Shown: piece after piece, positions 1 through 13,246 of the stretch | How the letters are laid out: each line of letters begins with the position of its first letter | Position numbering within the stretch: the stretch's first letter is position 1 | NCBI RefSeq assembly: GCF_030272615.1 | Contig: NC_081405.1 | Span: 159,112,317 to 159,176,316 of the forward strand | DNA: 64,000 nucleotides | Source of the DNA: Cryptomeria japonica | Taxonomy: Eukaryota > Streptophyta > Pinopsida > Cupressales > Cupressaceae | Reading direction: 5' to 3' | The notes under the pieces: model-generated | Seen by the model: the letters and a program-made list of their open reading frames with translations, nothing else | Told to the model about the DNA's origin: nothing | Database searches by the model: none | Translations under genes and position numbers: made by a program

Positions 1-2400
1 TTTGGTTTTGGGAGTGATTAGATCGAGTGGGTCAGGAGTTGTGTTTGTACACTAAGGTTCTCTATCTTGGTTAATGGGAGCCCTCAGGGGTTTTTTGAAT
101 CTTCAAGAGGAATGAGACAAGGTGACCACCCCTATCTCCTTTCCTGTTTATTATTATGGAAGAGGTATTAGGATGTCTTATATCAAAGAAAAAGAATGAT
201 GGATTGTGGAAAGGTGTTAAGGTGGCATAGGGGGTAAGAACTATTACTCACATTCAATTTGTTGATGATACTTTATTACTTCGAGAGGCTTCTCTACGAG
301 AAGCTCGACTAATAAAGCAAACTTTGGACTTGTCTAGTGATTGGTCTGGGCAATTGATAAATTGGCAAAAATCTGAAATCTATTTTTTCAATACCTCTGC
401 ACAGAAACAAGTTGAAATTTCTTGCATTTTGGAAATGAAGATTGGGGGTCTTCTGGGAAACTACATGGATATTCCTCTTTTTGGTGGAGCTAGTAGGTCT
501 TCAATTTGAAAAAAATTAGTTGAGGTTTGTCTTCAAAGAAGAATGGATGGATGGAAGAGTCGATGGTTAACATCTGCAGGTTAGATTCTTATGCTCAAAT
601 CTATCATTTCCGCTATTCTGTTATTTTCCATGATGTGTATGAAGATTCCTGCTAAGGTTTTGAAAGTCATTGAACAAAAAAAGCAAAATTTCTTGTGGAA
701 TGGGGCTCAAAATGAGGATGAAATCCCGCTTTTGGCATGGGAGAAAATTTGTAAATCTAAACAACAGGGGGGGTAGGTCTTCAAAATTGGCAGAAAATGA
801 ATGAAGCTATGGGGGCCAAATTGGTGTGGGCTATTCACAAAAAATCCAAATCAGCTTTGGGTCCAAATTCTTAGAGAAAAATATCTTGATTGTCAAAATG
901 ATTGGAGGATTTTCACTTTTGTAGATTCTCCACATGGATCTGCTATTTGGAATTTCATTGTATCTTGCAGAAAAGTGGTGATAGATCATATTTCTTGACA
1001 CATTGGGAATGGACGGGATACTAATTTCTGGATGGATTCTTGGGATAGGAAGGAAATTTTAGGCAATGGTGATAATATTGTTGAAGTTAGAAGGGCTCTT
1101 TGTGAAGCCTGGGGAACAAAAGTACCAGACTATATGGAATAAATCTTTATTGATGGGAGATTGGAATGGGTTTTGAAGTTGGTAGATGGTATTCTGTAGG
1201 ACCCACAACAAATACAAATTATGAAGAATATTTTTAATGGTAGAAGAATTTTCATTTCAGAGAAAAGGGATGAAGTTATTTGGTGTGGAGCTAAAAATGG
1301 TGCATATTCGGTCAAAATTGGATACCAATTAATTGATTGTAGTGAAAGAGAGGAGGGGTGGCCCATTGATCATTGTTGGGGTAAGGAATGTCTCTCTAAA
1401 GCAGGGGCCTTTGCATGGTTGGAAATCAAAGGAAGGATTCTAATAGGCGAGCAAAGGAAAAGATTGGTTTCTTAGGGCCTTCAAAATGTGCTATGTGTGA
1501 AAGGGAAGAGGAAAGTGTGAATCACCTCCTCTTAAACTATGATTTTGCCTCTTAGTGTTGGAGAATGGTGCAACAAAAATTATTGTGGCATGGTCCATTG
1601 TCAGCCACCCTTCAGGATGTTTTCAGGAGCTAGCCAGTGTGTTACAATAAGTCTATTTTCTCCTATATTTGGAAGGTTTGTACATCAGTGATTATTTGGG
1701 AAATTTGGAAGGATAGGAATAGACAAATCTTTCAAAACAAATCAAAATCATTGGAAAGAATTTTCACTAGAATCAACATTTCAATTGAGCAAATTGTCGG
1801 GGTTGTTGCATCCAAGTATTCTTGAAAAAAGGTTGCTTTCTCAAAAGAATATACTCACATACAAAATTGTTGGTTGAGCATTAAATTTTTCCCTGTTAAT
1901 GGCCTTGTTCAGGTTAATCTTGTGGACTCTGTGGATTGTAATGTGAAATGGGAAGTTCCTTAGGAAGGGTGGTACAAGGTCAATTTTGATAGTGACTCGA
2001 AAGGCGACCCGGGTATATCGGGAGCAGAGGTGGTGATCCGAGATTGGCATGGAAACATTTTGATGCTGGGAGCTCAAATGCTTGAAATTGGAATGAACAA
2101 TGAGTCAGAGGTGCAAGAAACTTTGTTGGCAGTGTAGTGGAGTCAAAATTTTGGCGTACAAAATTTGCATTTGGAAGGGGATTCACAAGTAATCATCAAC
2201 ACCATTATTAAAGGTGAATCCAATTCATGACATTTAAACAAATATATCTCAAAGATTAAAAATGATTTGAAGTCCTTTAAATAATAAGTTTAAAATTACA
2301 CATGTGATAAGGGTTGGAAATGAGGTGGCAAATATGATGTCCAAGTGGGCCACATCATTTTCTAAAGTGCATGAAACACATTTGGAAGATCTCTAAAATC
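1..2400 (+). pseudogene. LINE ORF2 remnant (reverse transcriptase, zf-RVT, RNase H)
   Basis: Conceptual translation across several frames gives RT hallmarks: SRGMRQGD near 105-125 and FVDDTLLL near 258-283 (the YxDD-type catalytic box of LINE RT). A zf-RVT-like connection region follows (about 1,200-1,720). From 1,965 there is a plant RNase H-like domain with WYKVNFDSDSKGDPG, an internal glutamate segment (NNESEVQETLLA) and LEGDSQ, which carry the expected acidic residues. Stop codons and frameshifts interrupt it many times (for example the stop inside the RNase H near 2,136), so it cannot make a working protein. Intact plant LINE ORF2 proteins run well over 1,000 residues; the N-terminal endonuclease lies outside the window. 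Confidence 0.8.
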
Positions 2401-3655
2401 TTGAGGAGGCTGATGTGGATGGGGGAGTACAAGGGTATGTTTAATTACACTCATTTGAGGTGATGGTAGTATGTATAAATGAGACAAATTTTAATTATTT
2501 ATAGGGCTCTGGGCCTATTTTTTGCTGCATTGTATGCTGGTGAAGTGAGAAGGCGATACGTATGGAGGCTAAATTCACTTTGTATACCTATCGCCAATAG
2601 TTGGATTTTGTCGGGGATATCTCATAAAAGTGTTTGAGATGCATTTTCAAGCATGGTGAGGATGCTTTCATCCAAATTATTAAAATGTTGTGGGGGGATT
2701 GTTCTCTCACAACTATGCATAAGTACAGAACCAATGTTGATGTGGTGACCATGGTTTTGGCATGGGGTTTGGAGCTGGGTGAGAGGAAGGATGTGTTGGT
2801 GGAGGTAATGTGACGTTGTGTGGAGGATGACTAGTTGGGAGGATTGATGGAGCTGCAAATGGCAATGCCAGGAGTGGATTTTGATGTTGGTGAAGACTTG
2901 GATATTGATGAAATTCATGAATTGCAGGAGTTGGTCCTTACATTCGGTGGCTTTTTGGTCTGGACAGAGATGAACGGTGTGCAGAAGCAACCATTGCATG
3001 GGATTCCCTCCAATTGTTTCTGAGGGAAAATATGGTGGAGGTGCAAGGTGACTTGGCTAGTGTCTCGACAAAGGATGACCCTGTGAAGGTGGGAATTTGA
3101 GGAAAAGGCAAATGAAAGGTATCAGGAAAGCATCAGGTACGAACTCAAAAGGTGGTGGGTGGGTTTGCTGGTGGTGCTTCAAGTGAAGGTGGTAGTGGTA
3201 GTGCGGGTGCAGAGCCGAGTGGTGATGCCCTAAGTGTGCCCTAGTTCGAGGCAGAATGGGTTTGTTGATGATGTCTTTTGGTTTATGCAATCAAAAATCT
3301 TTGGTCTCTCATCTGATTTCTCTTTGAATTATGGACCAAATTTTGTTCTCCTTTGGTCCTCTATGTATCGAAGATGATGTTGTAATGATGTCTATTGGTT
3401 TTGAGGTTTAGGATGCTGCTAGTCTCTGTATAGTCTAGGTTTTATTTTTGGTCTCCTCATTGTACAAATGGTGTATTCTTGGCAATTTTTCTACAAATGC
3501 CAATATGGATGGATGGGTAGCTTCTACAAGGCAGATAGGTTGGGGTGATTGTAATTGGGGTCTATTTTATCAGAAATTTTGTTAAAAGATATGAATATAT
3601 ATTTTGTACATTTTGAATTACATCAATAAAATTACAACTATTACCGATCAAATTA
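1..3655 (+). mobile_element. LINE (non-LTR retrotransposon), 5' part outside window
   Basis: The 3' portion of a plant LINE. It begins inside the reverse transcriptase, continues through a zf-RVT-like region and a plant-type RNase H, then about 1.2 kb of non-coding tail. The tail ends near 3,655 in A-rich sequence with an ATCAATAAAATTAC stretch. There is no clean poly(A) and no target-site duplication can be read, because the 5' end lies outside the window. The boundary at 3,655 is an estimate. Confidence 0.75.
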
Positions 3656-4490
3656 AAAAAATCACCAGCCCTCTTCTATAGAGACATTCATGAGGACGAT
3701 ATCTATAAGGCACAACTAAATAGATCTTTTTGCCTTCTTAAATCTAACTTCTTCTAATATTCATCGGTACCTATAGGTGGCTTTGTTTCTTGTGAAACTA
3801 GAAACTAGTGGTCTCTCTCTTCTAGGAGATCCTCCATATTCAATTTCCACATCTCATAGCCAATGTCATTGAATTTTGACAAGAAGTAGAGGCCATGGTT
3901 TACAATCCTCTTAACAAATTTTCAAAAAACCATAAAATAAAATCTCCCACTATAACCAAAAACCCTTCAACGCTTAATAGAAATACATCCCCCTCTCAAT
4001 AGAATTGTTAACTTTGATACCAAATGTTGAAAACAAGGTGAAGTAAAGATAAAATAATAAATTATGTGAATGTATATGCAAATCTGAAAATAAGATTACT
4101 AACCCAAATGTATGTATGTGATTGCACATTCAACATTATTAGAAAAATTAGAAAACCATAGAGACGTCAAATTTATGTGGAGAAACCCTTTTAGGAGAAA
4201 TCTCCCCATAGAAAAGAGGGTGAGTATATTATTAATCCTCACAAAGAGATGTACAATAATACACTTCACTATTATCCTTAAATCAACTCGGCAATACCTT
4301 GTTACTTGTAAGAATTCAACATAACACTACCATCCCATGGCTCCAATCTATAGAAACTAGTGATAGAGGAAAAAACTATGATATCCTTAAATAAGAGGCA
4401 AAAAACTACTTGCTTGCAAAAACCCATGCCTAGGATAATGGATAACTAACATACATGATACAAAATAATATAATTTACATGGATCCAACA
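3656..4490 (-). mobile_element. Copia LTR fragment with primer-binding site (minus strand)
   Basis: On the minus strand an LTR ending in TTTTCAACA is followed, after two bases, by TGGTATCAAAG (plus positions 4,012-4,022). That matches the initiator-Met tRNA primer site of Copia elements. The LTR would span 4,025-4,490 (TGTTGAAAAC to GGATCCAACA on the plus strand). A GGAGAAACCC/GGAGAAATC stretch near 4,178-4,206 resembles the foldable block found in the other minus-strand Copia LTRs here. The leader lies at 3,656-4,011; no coding part remains. The right LTR boundary is inferred only from the TG/CA ends. Confidence 0.45.
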
Positions 4491-6290
4491 TGGGTGCCTA
4501 ACTCATGACCACTTAATTTTTTTTCTTCTTGGATGCTCAGTAACTCCTTGATGACTCTTCAAATCATAAAATAAACAACCTTTCACCTTCCAATATTGGG
4601 CACCCAACTCATGAATCTTCAAATTCCAAAAATTAGATGCCTAGAAGGTAACATATCTAGTTTTATCTTGTCTCCATCACTTACACATGATCGCCTCTTG
4701 AAGATGCAATCACAATTTTTGATATAATACAAATATTAAATATTTTTCCTCTCAAGTCCCCAATAACACTTTTTGACAAACGTAGAGACACATGAAAGGC
4801 ATATGAATGCAAGGTTAATGTCATCTATCATGACATCCATGAGATTGGAAACATAAAATGCAAGGCAATATCATGTATTTCATTTATATTATCTATTTCA
4901 TATCTTTAATATTTTTTCCATTTTCATTTTTGGATGCCTAGTGTAATCCACATCCCTTTTACTAACCTCTATTTTTTTATACATTTTTTTTATTGTAGGT
5001 ACATAATAATTCTATTGACCTAGCATTCAATGCTTTGCTAGTAGATCAATGCCTTTGTTATGGGATTAGAACTTTTTTGAAACTTTTTATGTTCAAATTA
5101 GCACTTTTTATTTTATTTTTTTTAACTCTATTATTTTAATTTTTTTTTTTGTTGTTGTTGTTTTGGATTGGTTTTGCTCAATTTTATAACTAACTTGTTG
5201 TTAACCATTCTTTTGTTATTTTCAACTATTGGTTTTGTAGTAGACTAGCATTTTTTCCCGTAGACATCCTTTTTAGTGCATCTACTTTGTTAGGCAGTTT
5301 TAGCAAGGGATCAAACTTGTCCGAGCTTTGCTCTACCAATCATTGGACTAAGTACCCCAATCCACATCATATAAATGTACAATTTTTTATGCTTATCTCA
5401 ATGCTAACGATTACTTTATTTGATCACTTTAGCATGTAGCCCCTTATTGTGTAGCTTGAAAATCTATTTTCAAAGAAAAATATTAAAACTACTAACAATT
5501 TGTTTGCAAAAAATGTTTATGAAAGACATAATTTCATCACTAATCTAGAGAAATTTCATTTTCTTAAGGGGAATTAATCGTTTATTCCATTTTCATGAGG
5601 CTTTCTTAAGGTCATGCTTTCTCCTTGCACCCTTAGGTGATCTTGGAGATTAAAATCTTAAGTTAGTCTCTTTTATTTTTCCTTACTAAAAACACTTGGA
5701 TAATTCCTTTAAGGGGGCTTTCCTAGCGTTTTCATTGTCCTAGGGGATGACCTCAACTCTTGTGTTTTGATGAAGTGTAAGGAGTGAAGGATGCATTGAT
5801 AGACACCCCTCTTGGAAGTGGAATATTTTCAATCTTGACTAATCCATAAAGAACTTTATACCTCGAGGAAGTGAAGGTGGAGAGTGAGCTACCCTCTCCT
5901 CTTGTTTGTTTGGCATTGTTCTCTTTCATCTACAAACTAAGCTCACATACTCTTGACTATTTAGAGGACTCTCTAGATAGCCTTGTATAACCTATATTAA
6001 GATCTTTTGACCATTATTCCTTGTGGTGTAATACTTTGGGGAAGGGAAAGTGCTCAAATGTACCTTCATATGGTGAGATAGAGTTTACTTTCAGTAGGGT
6101 TAGGCCTCCAAGGTAAGGGGTGTAAGGTGGTACATGACCTACATTCCTTAGCAATCCATTTATGTAGTAGGTAGTGTGAATGGGATAAATATTATTGTTG
6201 TATTAAAGTGGGGATGAAGGTGGCCATTTTGATTCAACAAGGAATAACACACCGACTTGAATATTTTTAGGCTTTCATAACTACTTGTTA
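4491..6290. other. No recognised feature
   Basis: AT-rich DNA with T-rich runs near 5,105-5,165. I see no coding domain, LTR pair, terminal inverted repeat or tRNA-like structure. It is probably decayed repeat sequence. Confidence 0.5.
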
Positions 6291-6299
6291 TGTCTTGTT

Positions 6300-9200
6300 G
6301 TTCAAAACCGGTTCTACTTATCAATCCAAATATTTCTTAATCCAAATTTTGTGTGTGTACTCAAGTCCACCCTTTAGTCAAGCAAACAAACTTTCAATCC
6401 AATATCCTATATTTTCCTCTAAATCCCTCATTCATCCTTCTAATCTAATTCCTCGTCCATATAAACTTCCCCAAATCTCTCCAAACCAATATCGTCTCTT
6501 GAAATCAAAACTATAATAAACACGCATCTAATTTCATCCTTTAAATCCCATGTCTACCTATAATCCACCATCTTAATTTCCATCCTCCAAAATCAAAATT
6601 CATCTTTACAACCTATCTTTCCTTAATTTTTTCTAAATCCCAAATCCATCTCCAATTCATTATCTTGATGTTCATTCCATCTTCCAAATCAAAATCCAAC
6701 TACCTTAACCAACCTTTCATCCATCATCAAAATTTCCTACTTTCAATCCTAAATCCAATTTCATCGCTCATCTTAAATATTAATTCCCTTTCTTTTAATC
6801 CATCATCTAAATCTCCATCCTCCCCCCAAAAATCAAAATTCAACTCTCTCAACCAACCTTTTCTCTGTTATCATATTCTTGTAATCTCCATTATCCTTTA
6901 AAATGAATCCTAAAATTCAATATTCCTATTATTGTTCAATTATCTAACTCAACATTGTTATCTTCTATCCTCATACCATCTCTTTATCAAGTCTTTATTC
7001 AAATCCAACTTCATCAATTCAATTTTTCATCCCTCCATAGTTTTATAATCCTTGAAGTCATAATTCAAATTCTATTTAGAATCTAATCAACCTTCATATT
7101 CTAATCCTACATCAATCAGTTTCTAATCCACTCCTTAAATTGCTCTTATCCTTCATCTATTCTAATAATCCTATCACAAAATACGAGCTTTATAATCAAA
7201 TCTAAAATCTAAGCTTTAACAAATCAATCCTGTTGATTTTAATACTTTCAGATTAATATAAACTCAGAAATTAGAATTTAGTTTCTAACTAGGTTGATTA
7301 GCTGAAAGATTTAGAGATTTCTAGATTTAGGCATAACATAGAAATGAAAAACAAAAATAAGAACAAGACACGGTTACCCTGGGAAAACCTCCTAGGAGGA
7401 AAAACCCAGCTAGAAAAGATCCTCAGATCTGATTATGGATTATAGTCATATAATGATTACAACACTTATCTCAAGTACTTGAAGATGTTTGCACTTAGGG
7501 TTGATAAGGTCTTTAACAAGTCTGCACTTTCATAAGCATCAAGTCTTCAAGTCTGCCCCCTTTATCACATCAAACAACAATCAGGTCCACACCCTAGATC
7601 TACATTTTATTGCATCTTAAGTCTACACCTTTGCTTGAGACTGGACTGCAACCTTAGCACCTTGGACCTAGATTAGTTCGCCCTCCTTATGATGGTATTT
7701 GCACTTGAAATTCGCACCTTTAATGACATATATAATTCGCTAATATTGCTCCTTCAAAGTTCGCATTTAGGCAGATGTATGTTTCTCATAGAAGGATTTT
7801 GTGTATATAATAATGTGAAGTTGTCATTTATTTATATGTGGAGCAAAGTCTTAGTTATGTTGGCTTTACTTTAATTAACTTTTATTTATTATTTTCCTAT
7901 TTAGCGAATTGCCTTGATGGAATAGGGTCAGCCCTATTTAGGAACACGTTGAGTGTGGCATGAGGTTTAAGGAGTGCCATGAGGTATAAGGCCCAACCCT
8001 ACACGTTGAAGAAGGGGCCAGCCCTTTGGGCGGATTCCAATGTTGCCTAAGGCAATTGGAATCCGCCTATTCCTTCCTAATTACAATCAACAAATCCAAC
8101 CATCCAATCAAATCTTCCTCTTCTAATCAATTCTTCACTATGTTCAACTATCTAATTTATCCTCAATCCAATTCAATCTATTCTAATCCACTTTACCCCA
8201 TCCTCTTCCAATATAACATCATGAATCCATTTCCCACCCTAACAAGACCAAAAATCATAATTAAGGATAAAACTAACTACATTAATGATGATGAGGTCAG
8301 TCTTGTTGAACAACACAAATATGATCCCTATGATGATAATGGGACTCTTGTTGATCAAGATGGACTCTCCTCATCCACCAATATCCCTCCAATACAACAA
8401 CCCACCATCCCTACTACCAATCCCACTTTCAATTACCATGATGCCTTAAGTTTCATCCTTACCTACTGCTTCAACAATAATAAAAATGTCATGGCTAGAT
8501 ACCTTATTAATTTAATGGTTCCAAAATTCCATCCTCCGCACCTCCATAAGATTACAATTTATCTCCTATCTCTCATCTTTCTCATTCCTTTGTCAAGGGA
8601 AATTTAGCCCTCTATCCAAAGTTTTGTTCCAGTCTCATCCACATGCAAAAACTCTATCTCCAACTCCTTTTCAAGATCCCCATCCTCATCCTTAATCCAT
8701 AAATCCATTGAAACCTCCACTTTTTATTTCACTTTCTCATCTCTAACATCCTCACAATCCACATCACCCCTATCTTGCAAATCCACCCCATCCTATGCCT
8801 TTCATGATTGCCTCCAAGGGCTATTAGTAAAGGAACCTAAATACCCACCTTCAAACAAAGTTGTGAAACCATCCCATGTCATGAATCCACCTTCATCCCC
8901 TCCAAATAAAGACAAACCCCAATTCCTTGGGCCTCATGAATATCCTATCCCCCCATCCTCCTAATTAGAAGAGTTTATCCAACATTCCCCCAATCACCTC
9001 ATCCACACGAATCCAAACATGTCAAGAGCTTGTTCCAAAGCATTCTGTCATAGATTCCTCTCCATCTCATGATAAAGAGAATAATACATCTTCCACCCAT
9101 TCCACTACATAATCCTCTCCCTAGTCAAAATCAAACCATTCCTTTATTGCCATGTCATAATCCCCTTCCATCTCAAGATTAAGACATCCCCCTTCCCCCT

Positions 9201-9960
9201 TAACATCCTCTTCCAAATCAAGATCAAAGTATTCCATCATCTCCATGTCATGATCCTAATTCATCTCAAGATCCTTCCATTCCTCATAATCCTAATCCTC
9301 AACAAGACCCATCAACTCTAATCAAGCTATCCATGAATCCCACACCTATCAAATTAGCTCCTCCAACTTCATCCAATATGGTTTGCTTGAAGAACACATA
9401 ATTCCTCCCACCTCCCACCTCCCACCCCACTCAAAATGGACTTGCATCTTACTTCCAAAACAAAAGTATCCCATTGGCAACATGATTTGTTAAAACATGT
9501 GCTATTAAGGCAAATGATTAAAAGCCTCCATGAACAAGGCATATTGGATCACCTCCAAATCAAAGAAAATTTAAGTTTATATAGCCTTGGCTACCGAGAT
9601 CATGCTCAAGAAATTGGTACTCCTTCCATCCCTACCAAATCACACATTCCCTCACATAAATCTAAATCCCCCCATCCCACATCTTCCAAATCCATTTTGA
9701 GCACTTGTGATTCAAAGTCCATTCTTTTGAATCCTTATGTCCCAGAAATAAATTCTTCACCCCTTCCATCCCTCTTGAATACTTGAATACCACCATTCAC
9801 CCCTCCACCTTTTTCTCCGATTCTCTCAGTGCTCCATCACCTCAAATCCTTAATCAAGATCAACAAAGTCAGACATCCTTGAATTTCTTCCATTATTTTC
9901 TCCATCACCCATCCTCTTGCATCCATACTATTACTATTGGAAGAAATTGGATGCCATATC
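6300..9960. other. G-depleted tract, split by a solo LTR
   Basis: The plus strand is made almost wholly of A, T and C, with recurring AATCC, CCATC and TCAAATC words. Positions 6,541-6,960 hold only 9 G in 420 bases by hand count, while C is common. The same bias resumes after the solo LTR at 7,231-8,092. Open frames occur (for example 8,026-8,607 and 9,436-9,786), but their Ser/Pro/Asn/Ile-rich translations follow the base composition, and the first begins inside the LTR. I do not call them genes. Degenerate short units such as CCATCTCAAGAT recur near 9,080-9,300. Confidence 0.6.
7231..8092 (-). mobile_element. Solo Copia LTR with perfect 5-bp TSD
   Basis: An 862-bp segment starts TGTTGATTTTAA and ends TACAATCAACA. 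It is flanked by AATCC on both sides (7,226-7,230 and 8,093-8,097), a perfect 5-bp target-site duplication. There is no internal domain. Near 7,378-7,415 it carries the CCCTGGGAAAACCTCC block also present in the Copia-B LTRs, so I infer the same minus orientation and a related Copia family. It probably arose by LTR-LTR recombination. Confidence 0.85.
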
Positions 9961-10136
9961 TAAAATAAATTTAAATTACTCACTGGATGTTGCCGTGGAA
10001 ATAAATCATCGACTGCCTGTCATCAGACGGATAATCTGCCTGCACTGCCATCTCCAAAACAAAACCTGTGTAAAATGCGAGGACAATTTATTTTTCTTTT
10101 CCTGTCCTAACATGTTCTTAAACACGACTTCAAATT

Positions 10137-11016
10137 AGGCGACTCCCTAGCCTCTCAGAGCTATGATAAATTTCTGTCTCCTACTGGGCTGCTCTTCCCA
10201 CATAATGTCGCCTAAAATGGCTCCTTAATTCTTGTTTTGGGCAGTGAACATGCCCTCCAAGCTATCTTAGCCCCTTCGTAGCCTCTATCAGGAATCACCT
10301 GCACGAATCCAACATAATAAGGTAAACAAATCTGGTATATCGCGCCTGCGATTGGCACTGAGATTGTGCCCTATTCCTACCATTTAAAGAACCTTTCGGA
10401 GAATTCGACGGCCCAGATAAGAGGTCAGCACTGCAATCTTGTCATTATTCATGCGAACCAAATGGATTTTATATATACAATCATTGAAACTGCGTGCCGC
10501 CATTGTAGAACGCCTTCGGCGTAATAACAACAGAATTGTTTTAGAATGAAACCGTGGCAAGCGACGTGCCTCATGATTGTGCTTTCAACGATGCCGATGA
10601 GAAAAACTTAGCAGAGTTACGAAACCCTCCAGAAGGAGATCTAAAAAAAAATGAAACCAACCAAAAACCAATCTACCTACAGCTGCCTCTACTAATTCTT
10701 GAGCTCAAGACAAATTTTTTGCATCCTTTTAACATAAATATTGGTTGCGACTTAAATCTGTTTTCCAGGCATGAGGCGAGGAAAGTTTTTTTTTTCTGGC
10801 TAATGTTTTTGGGTGGTGGAGCCCACCTGGTAATCAACTTAGAATATCATGCGAAGTCCAACTACCAAAACATTATTTAATGGCAACTTCTTTTCACCCG
10901 AAACCCAACACATCGTATTATTCTATTGGCTAATTTGCTAGCTACACTTTATTCGATTGTTTCAGTTTAATTTTTCGCGTGTAATCGCGGAGGGACTGTT
11001 GACATTGATATAATTT
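10137..11016 (+). promoter_or_regulatory. CpG-retaining region, putative promoter and 5' UTR of the GH35 gene
   Basis: A hand count gives about 38 CpG dinucleotides between 10,140 and 11,120, against roughly 8 in the next ~900 bases and 1 in 6,541-6,960. Examples are ATCGCGCCTGCG, TTCGGAGAATTCGACGG and TTTTCGCGTGTAATCGCGG. In methylated, transposon-rich plant DNA such an island suggests a stretch kept unmethylated, typically a gene 5' end. It lies directly upstream of the proposed exon 1. An inverted CCAAT box (CTATTGGCTAAT) is at about 10,923-10,934. No convincing TATA box was fixed. A 108-codon open frame at 10,554-10,880 resembles nothing I know and is not called. Confidence 0.5.
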
Positions 11017-11109
11017 ATGGCGTTCGTCTGGTTAGTGTTAAAATTGCTGGGAATTGTGGCTTTCAGTCCATCCCCTCTTTTGGCTGCGCGCTTTCAACAC
11101 CACAAGACG
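11017..11109 (+). CDS. BGAL17: Proposed exon 1 of GH35 beta-galactosidase (signal peptide)
   Basis: The ATG at 11,017 opens 31 codons reading MAFVWLVLKLLGIVAFSPSP then LLAARFQHHKT. This looks like a secretory signal peptide: a hydrophobic core followed by an Ala-Ala-Arg stretch suitable for cleavage. The frame ends exactly at a strong plant donor site, ACG|GTGAGT, in phase 0. Exon 2 at 34,661 also starts in phase 0, so the two join in frame (T then VNGPKFW). BGAL17-type enzymes are expected to be secreted or apoplastic, which fits. The exon lies at the end of the only CpG-rich island in the window. The link to exon 2 is inferred; a short intervening exon, or an unrelated gene start, cannot be excluded. 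Confidence 0.5.
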
Positions 11110-12743
11110 GTGAGTGACCGTATGTTTTCATTGTGAGTCAGTATTTTAAAGATTTAATCGGTATTGTCTTCAACTGCAAAAATGAATGAATATATGGCCT
11201 CTATACACGCATTTTTATAAATTTGTATAATTATCTTTAGGGTTTCTCCAAGTTCAGCAAACTCTGTAGACAAACAAATTGCTCGAGAAAAGTTAAGTGG
11301 AGGATTGCTGATTTGATACACTTTTTTTTCATGGAAGATAAATAAGAAGTCTTAAATTAAGTCTATACTGAAAGATAAATCTTGAAAGTTTGTTTTGCTT
11401 ATCAAAATTATGTTCCGGCATTACATATTTATCAGACATTTGAATGTTTTGCACCAAATGCCTAATTTTAAATTTCTTTGCTGGGAAGATTGGCCGTGCC
11501 AGCTGATATAAAACTAAAATTTGAAGTTTTCCATAAGTACATGCCGAAATGCTTAATTTCCCCTTAGCCTATGTAATTCCCTCTTAACCTATTTAAATTC
11601 CCACAGGCTAACCAGGATGTTTTTTTGATAGTTAGGTTGTGGGATTAGGTCCACCCCCTATATAGCAACAAATGAGAATGAAGATAACAGCAGCTTCAGT
11701 GTAGTATGCTGCCCTGTTTTGTCTTTAGTATTTTTTGTTTTCTTTGCTTGCGTTTTGAGAAAGTTTGATAGAAAAGATAGAAGATGGGAGGAGCAGACAT
11801 ATAATGCAATAGATACAGGTGTATAACAACAACTAATAATGAAATAGAATGCAATTTTTAATGCTTATAATCAGCTATATTCTGAAAGTACATTGTGGAA
11901 ATGAAACTGAAGATACCCAGATGGGTAAATATGATTACAACATTAAATTGACATACCCATTTACTGGTAATGAGAAATAATATACTGCAGTAGCAATGAC
12001 CAACAAAATTGATGCCCAAAAACCCTAGGCGTCTCTCACAAAGTCCTCCAACTGGGACAGCTTGTTGAAGCAAGGCCAAACAACATTTCAAGTGCCACAA
12101 AATAGCAGATTGTCACCTTCAAACCCCAATCACCCAGCTCTAAAAGTCTCATGTCCAACCAAGAAGTGGCACGGGCAGCCCAAAGAAGGTATGGCCAACT
12201 TTGAGGGAGGTACGACCAGCAATTAATAAAGCATGGACAACAAAAACTCCCTTCACTCTTCCTCAATCAGCAAATTGTGAATATACTCTCTAAATCTGCA
12301 ACTCTGTACTGCGAAGATGTCCAAATCAAATCACCATTAAAGTTTCAGTTTGATTTATATATGAAACCACCAAAATCCTTCAAATTGTGTCTTTCAACAA
12401 TGCAAAAGATGTTGCCTGTAAGGGATTTTGTCCTCACAAACCCTGAGAAGAACAGTCTCCTCCAAGAACAAGAACAATGTCAAATATCAAATCTAGCATG
12501 AGCAAAATGAAAATCAAAGCTCCCTTTACTGCCTCCAAAAAAGGTTTGACCCTTTCTGGAGTGAGTTTGGACAACTTATCTAAAACTTACTATTTTTAGT
12601 AATTGTTAGTTTGGACACCGTTTGGTAAGTCGGGAGTTTTGGCTAACTTAATATTTTTAACAGTTACTATTTATAGTAACCACCATTTTTGGTAGTTGGT
12701 AATAACTTCAGCCTTCTCTCAGCTTCAGTATGCAGCATCTTCA

Positions 12744-13246
12744 ATTTCAGGGCTTTGGGCAGTTCTTGCTATTTTTAGTAAGTACTATTTTTAGCACCTG
12801 GTCTTGGTCTCAATTTTGTCCTCACTTCCAGAACAGAGGTTTCCAGTTTGGTCTTGGTGAGCTAAAATGCTTTTTCCAGGGTTATTTAATTTATTTCCTA
12901 AGTTTTTATAGAGTCTTTTTATAAGGTGAACACCCCTTGTGTTCCTAGTAGCACAAAGTTGTTTTAAAAAAAAAGGCCCAGTTATAAAGTGAAATATGTT
13001 TTATTTTTTAAAGAATGAGGCCTTCAATATTTTGGACTTCACATTGGGAAACTAAGAAGTGATTTTATTTAATCCCACATGGCTTGGTGAAGAGGGTTGA
13101 ACGTCTTGGGAATGATATAAAAGCAAATTTGTGGAGCTCATTCCTTATGCTTGGTTGGAAATTTTTTAGAGTTTGTTTGGTGGAGATTATTTCTCAGAGG
13201 TTTGTGAGGACGAAACCCCTCATGAGAAACATTTTTCACGCTGTTG
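12744..13246 (+). repeat. Direct repeat A, left copy
   Basis: About 503 bp, from ATTTCAGGGCTTTGGG to CACGCTGTTG. It closely matches 31,797-32,299 in the same orientation (shared words include CCAGAACAGAGGTTTC, GTTTGGTCTTGGTGAGCTAAA and CACCCCTTGTGTTCCTAGTA). The two copies flank hAT-A. The left copy stops at CTGTTG where hAT-A begins; the right copy continues into other sequence. It has no coding content and may be part of an LTR family, but no clear TG/CA ends were found. Confidence 0.7.

Noticed and set aside
8026-8607. 193-codon open frame
   Set aside because: It begins inside the solo LTR and continues into G-depleted DNA; amino-acid make-up follows base composition and stops are simply rare there.
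10554-10880. 108-codon open frame in the CpG island
   Set aside because: The translation resembles no known family, it has no splice or promoter logic of its own, and it probably lies in the promoter or 5' UTR.
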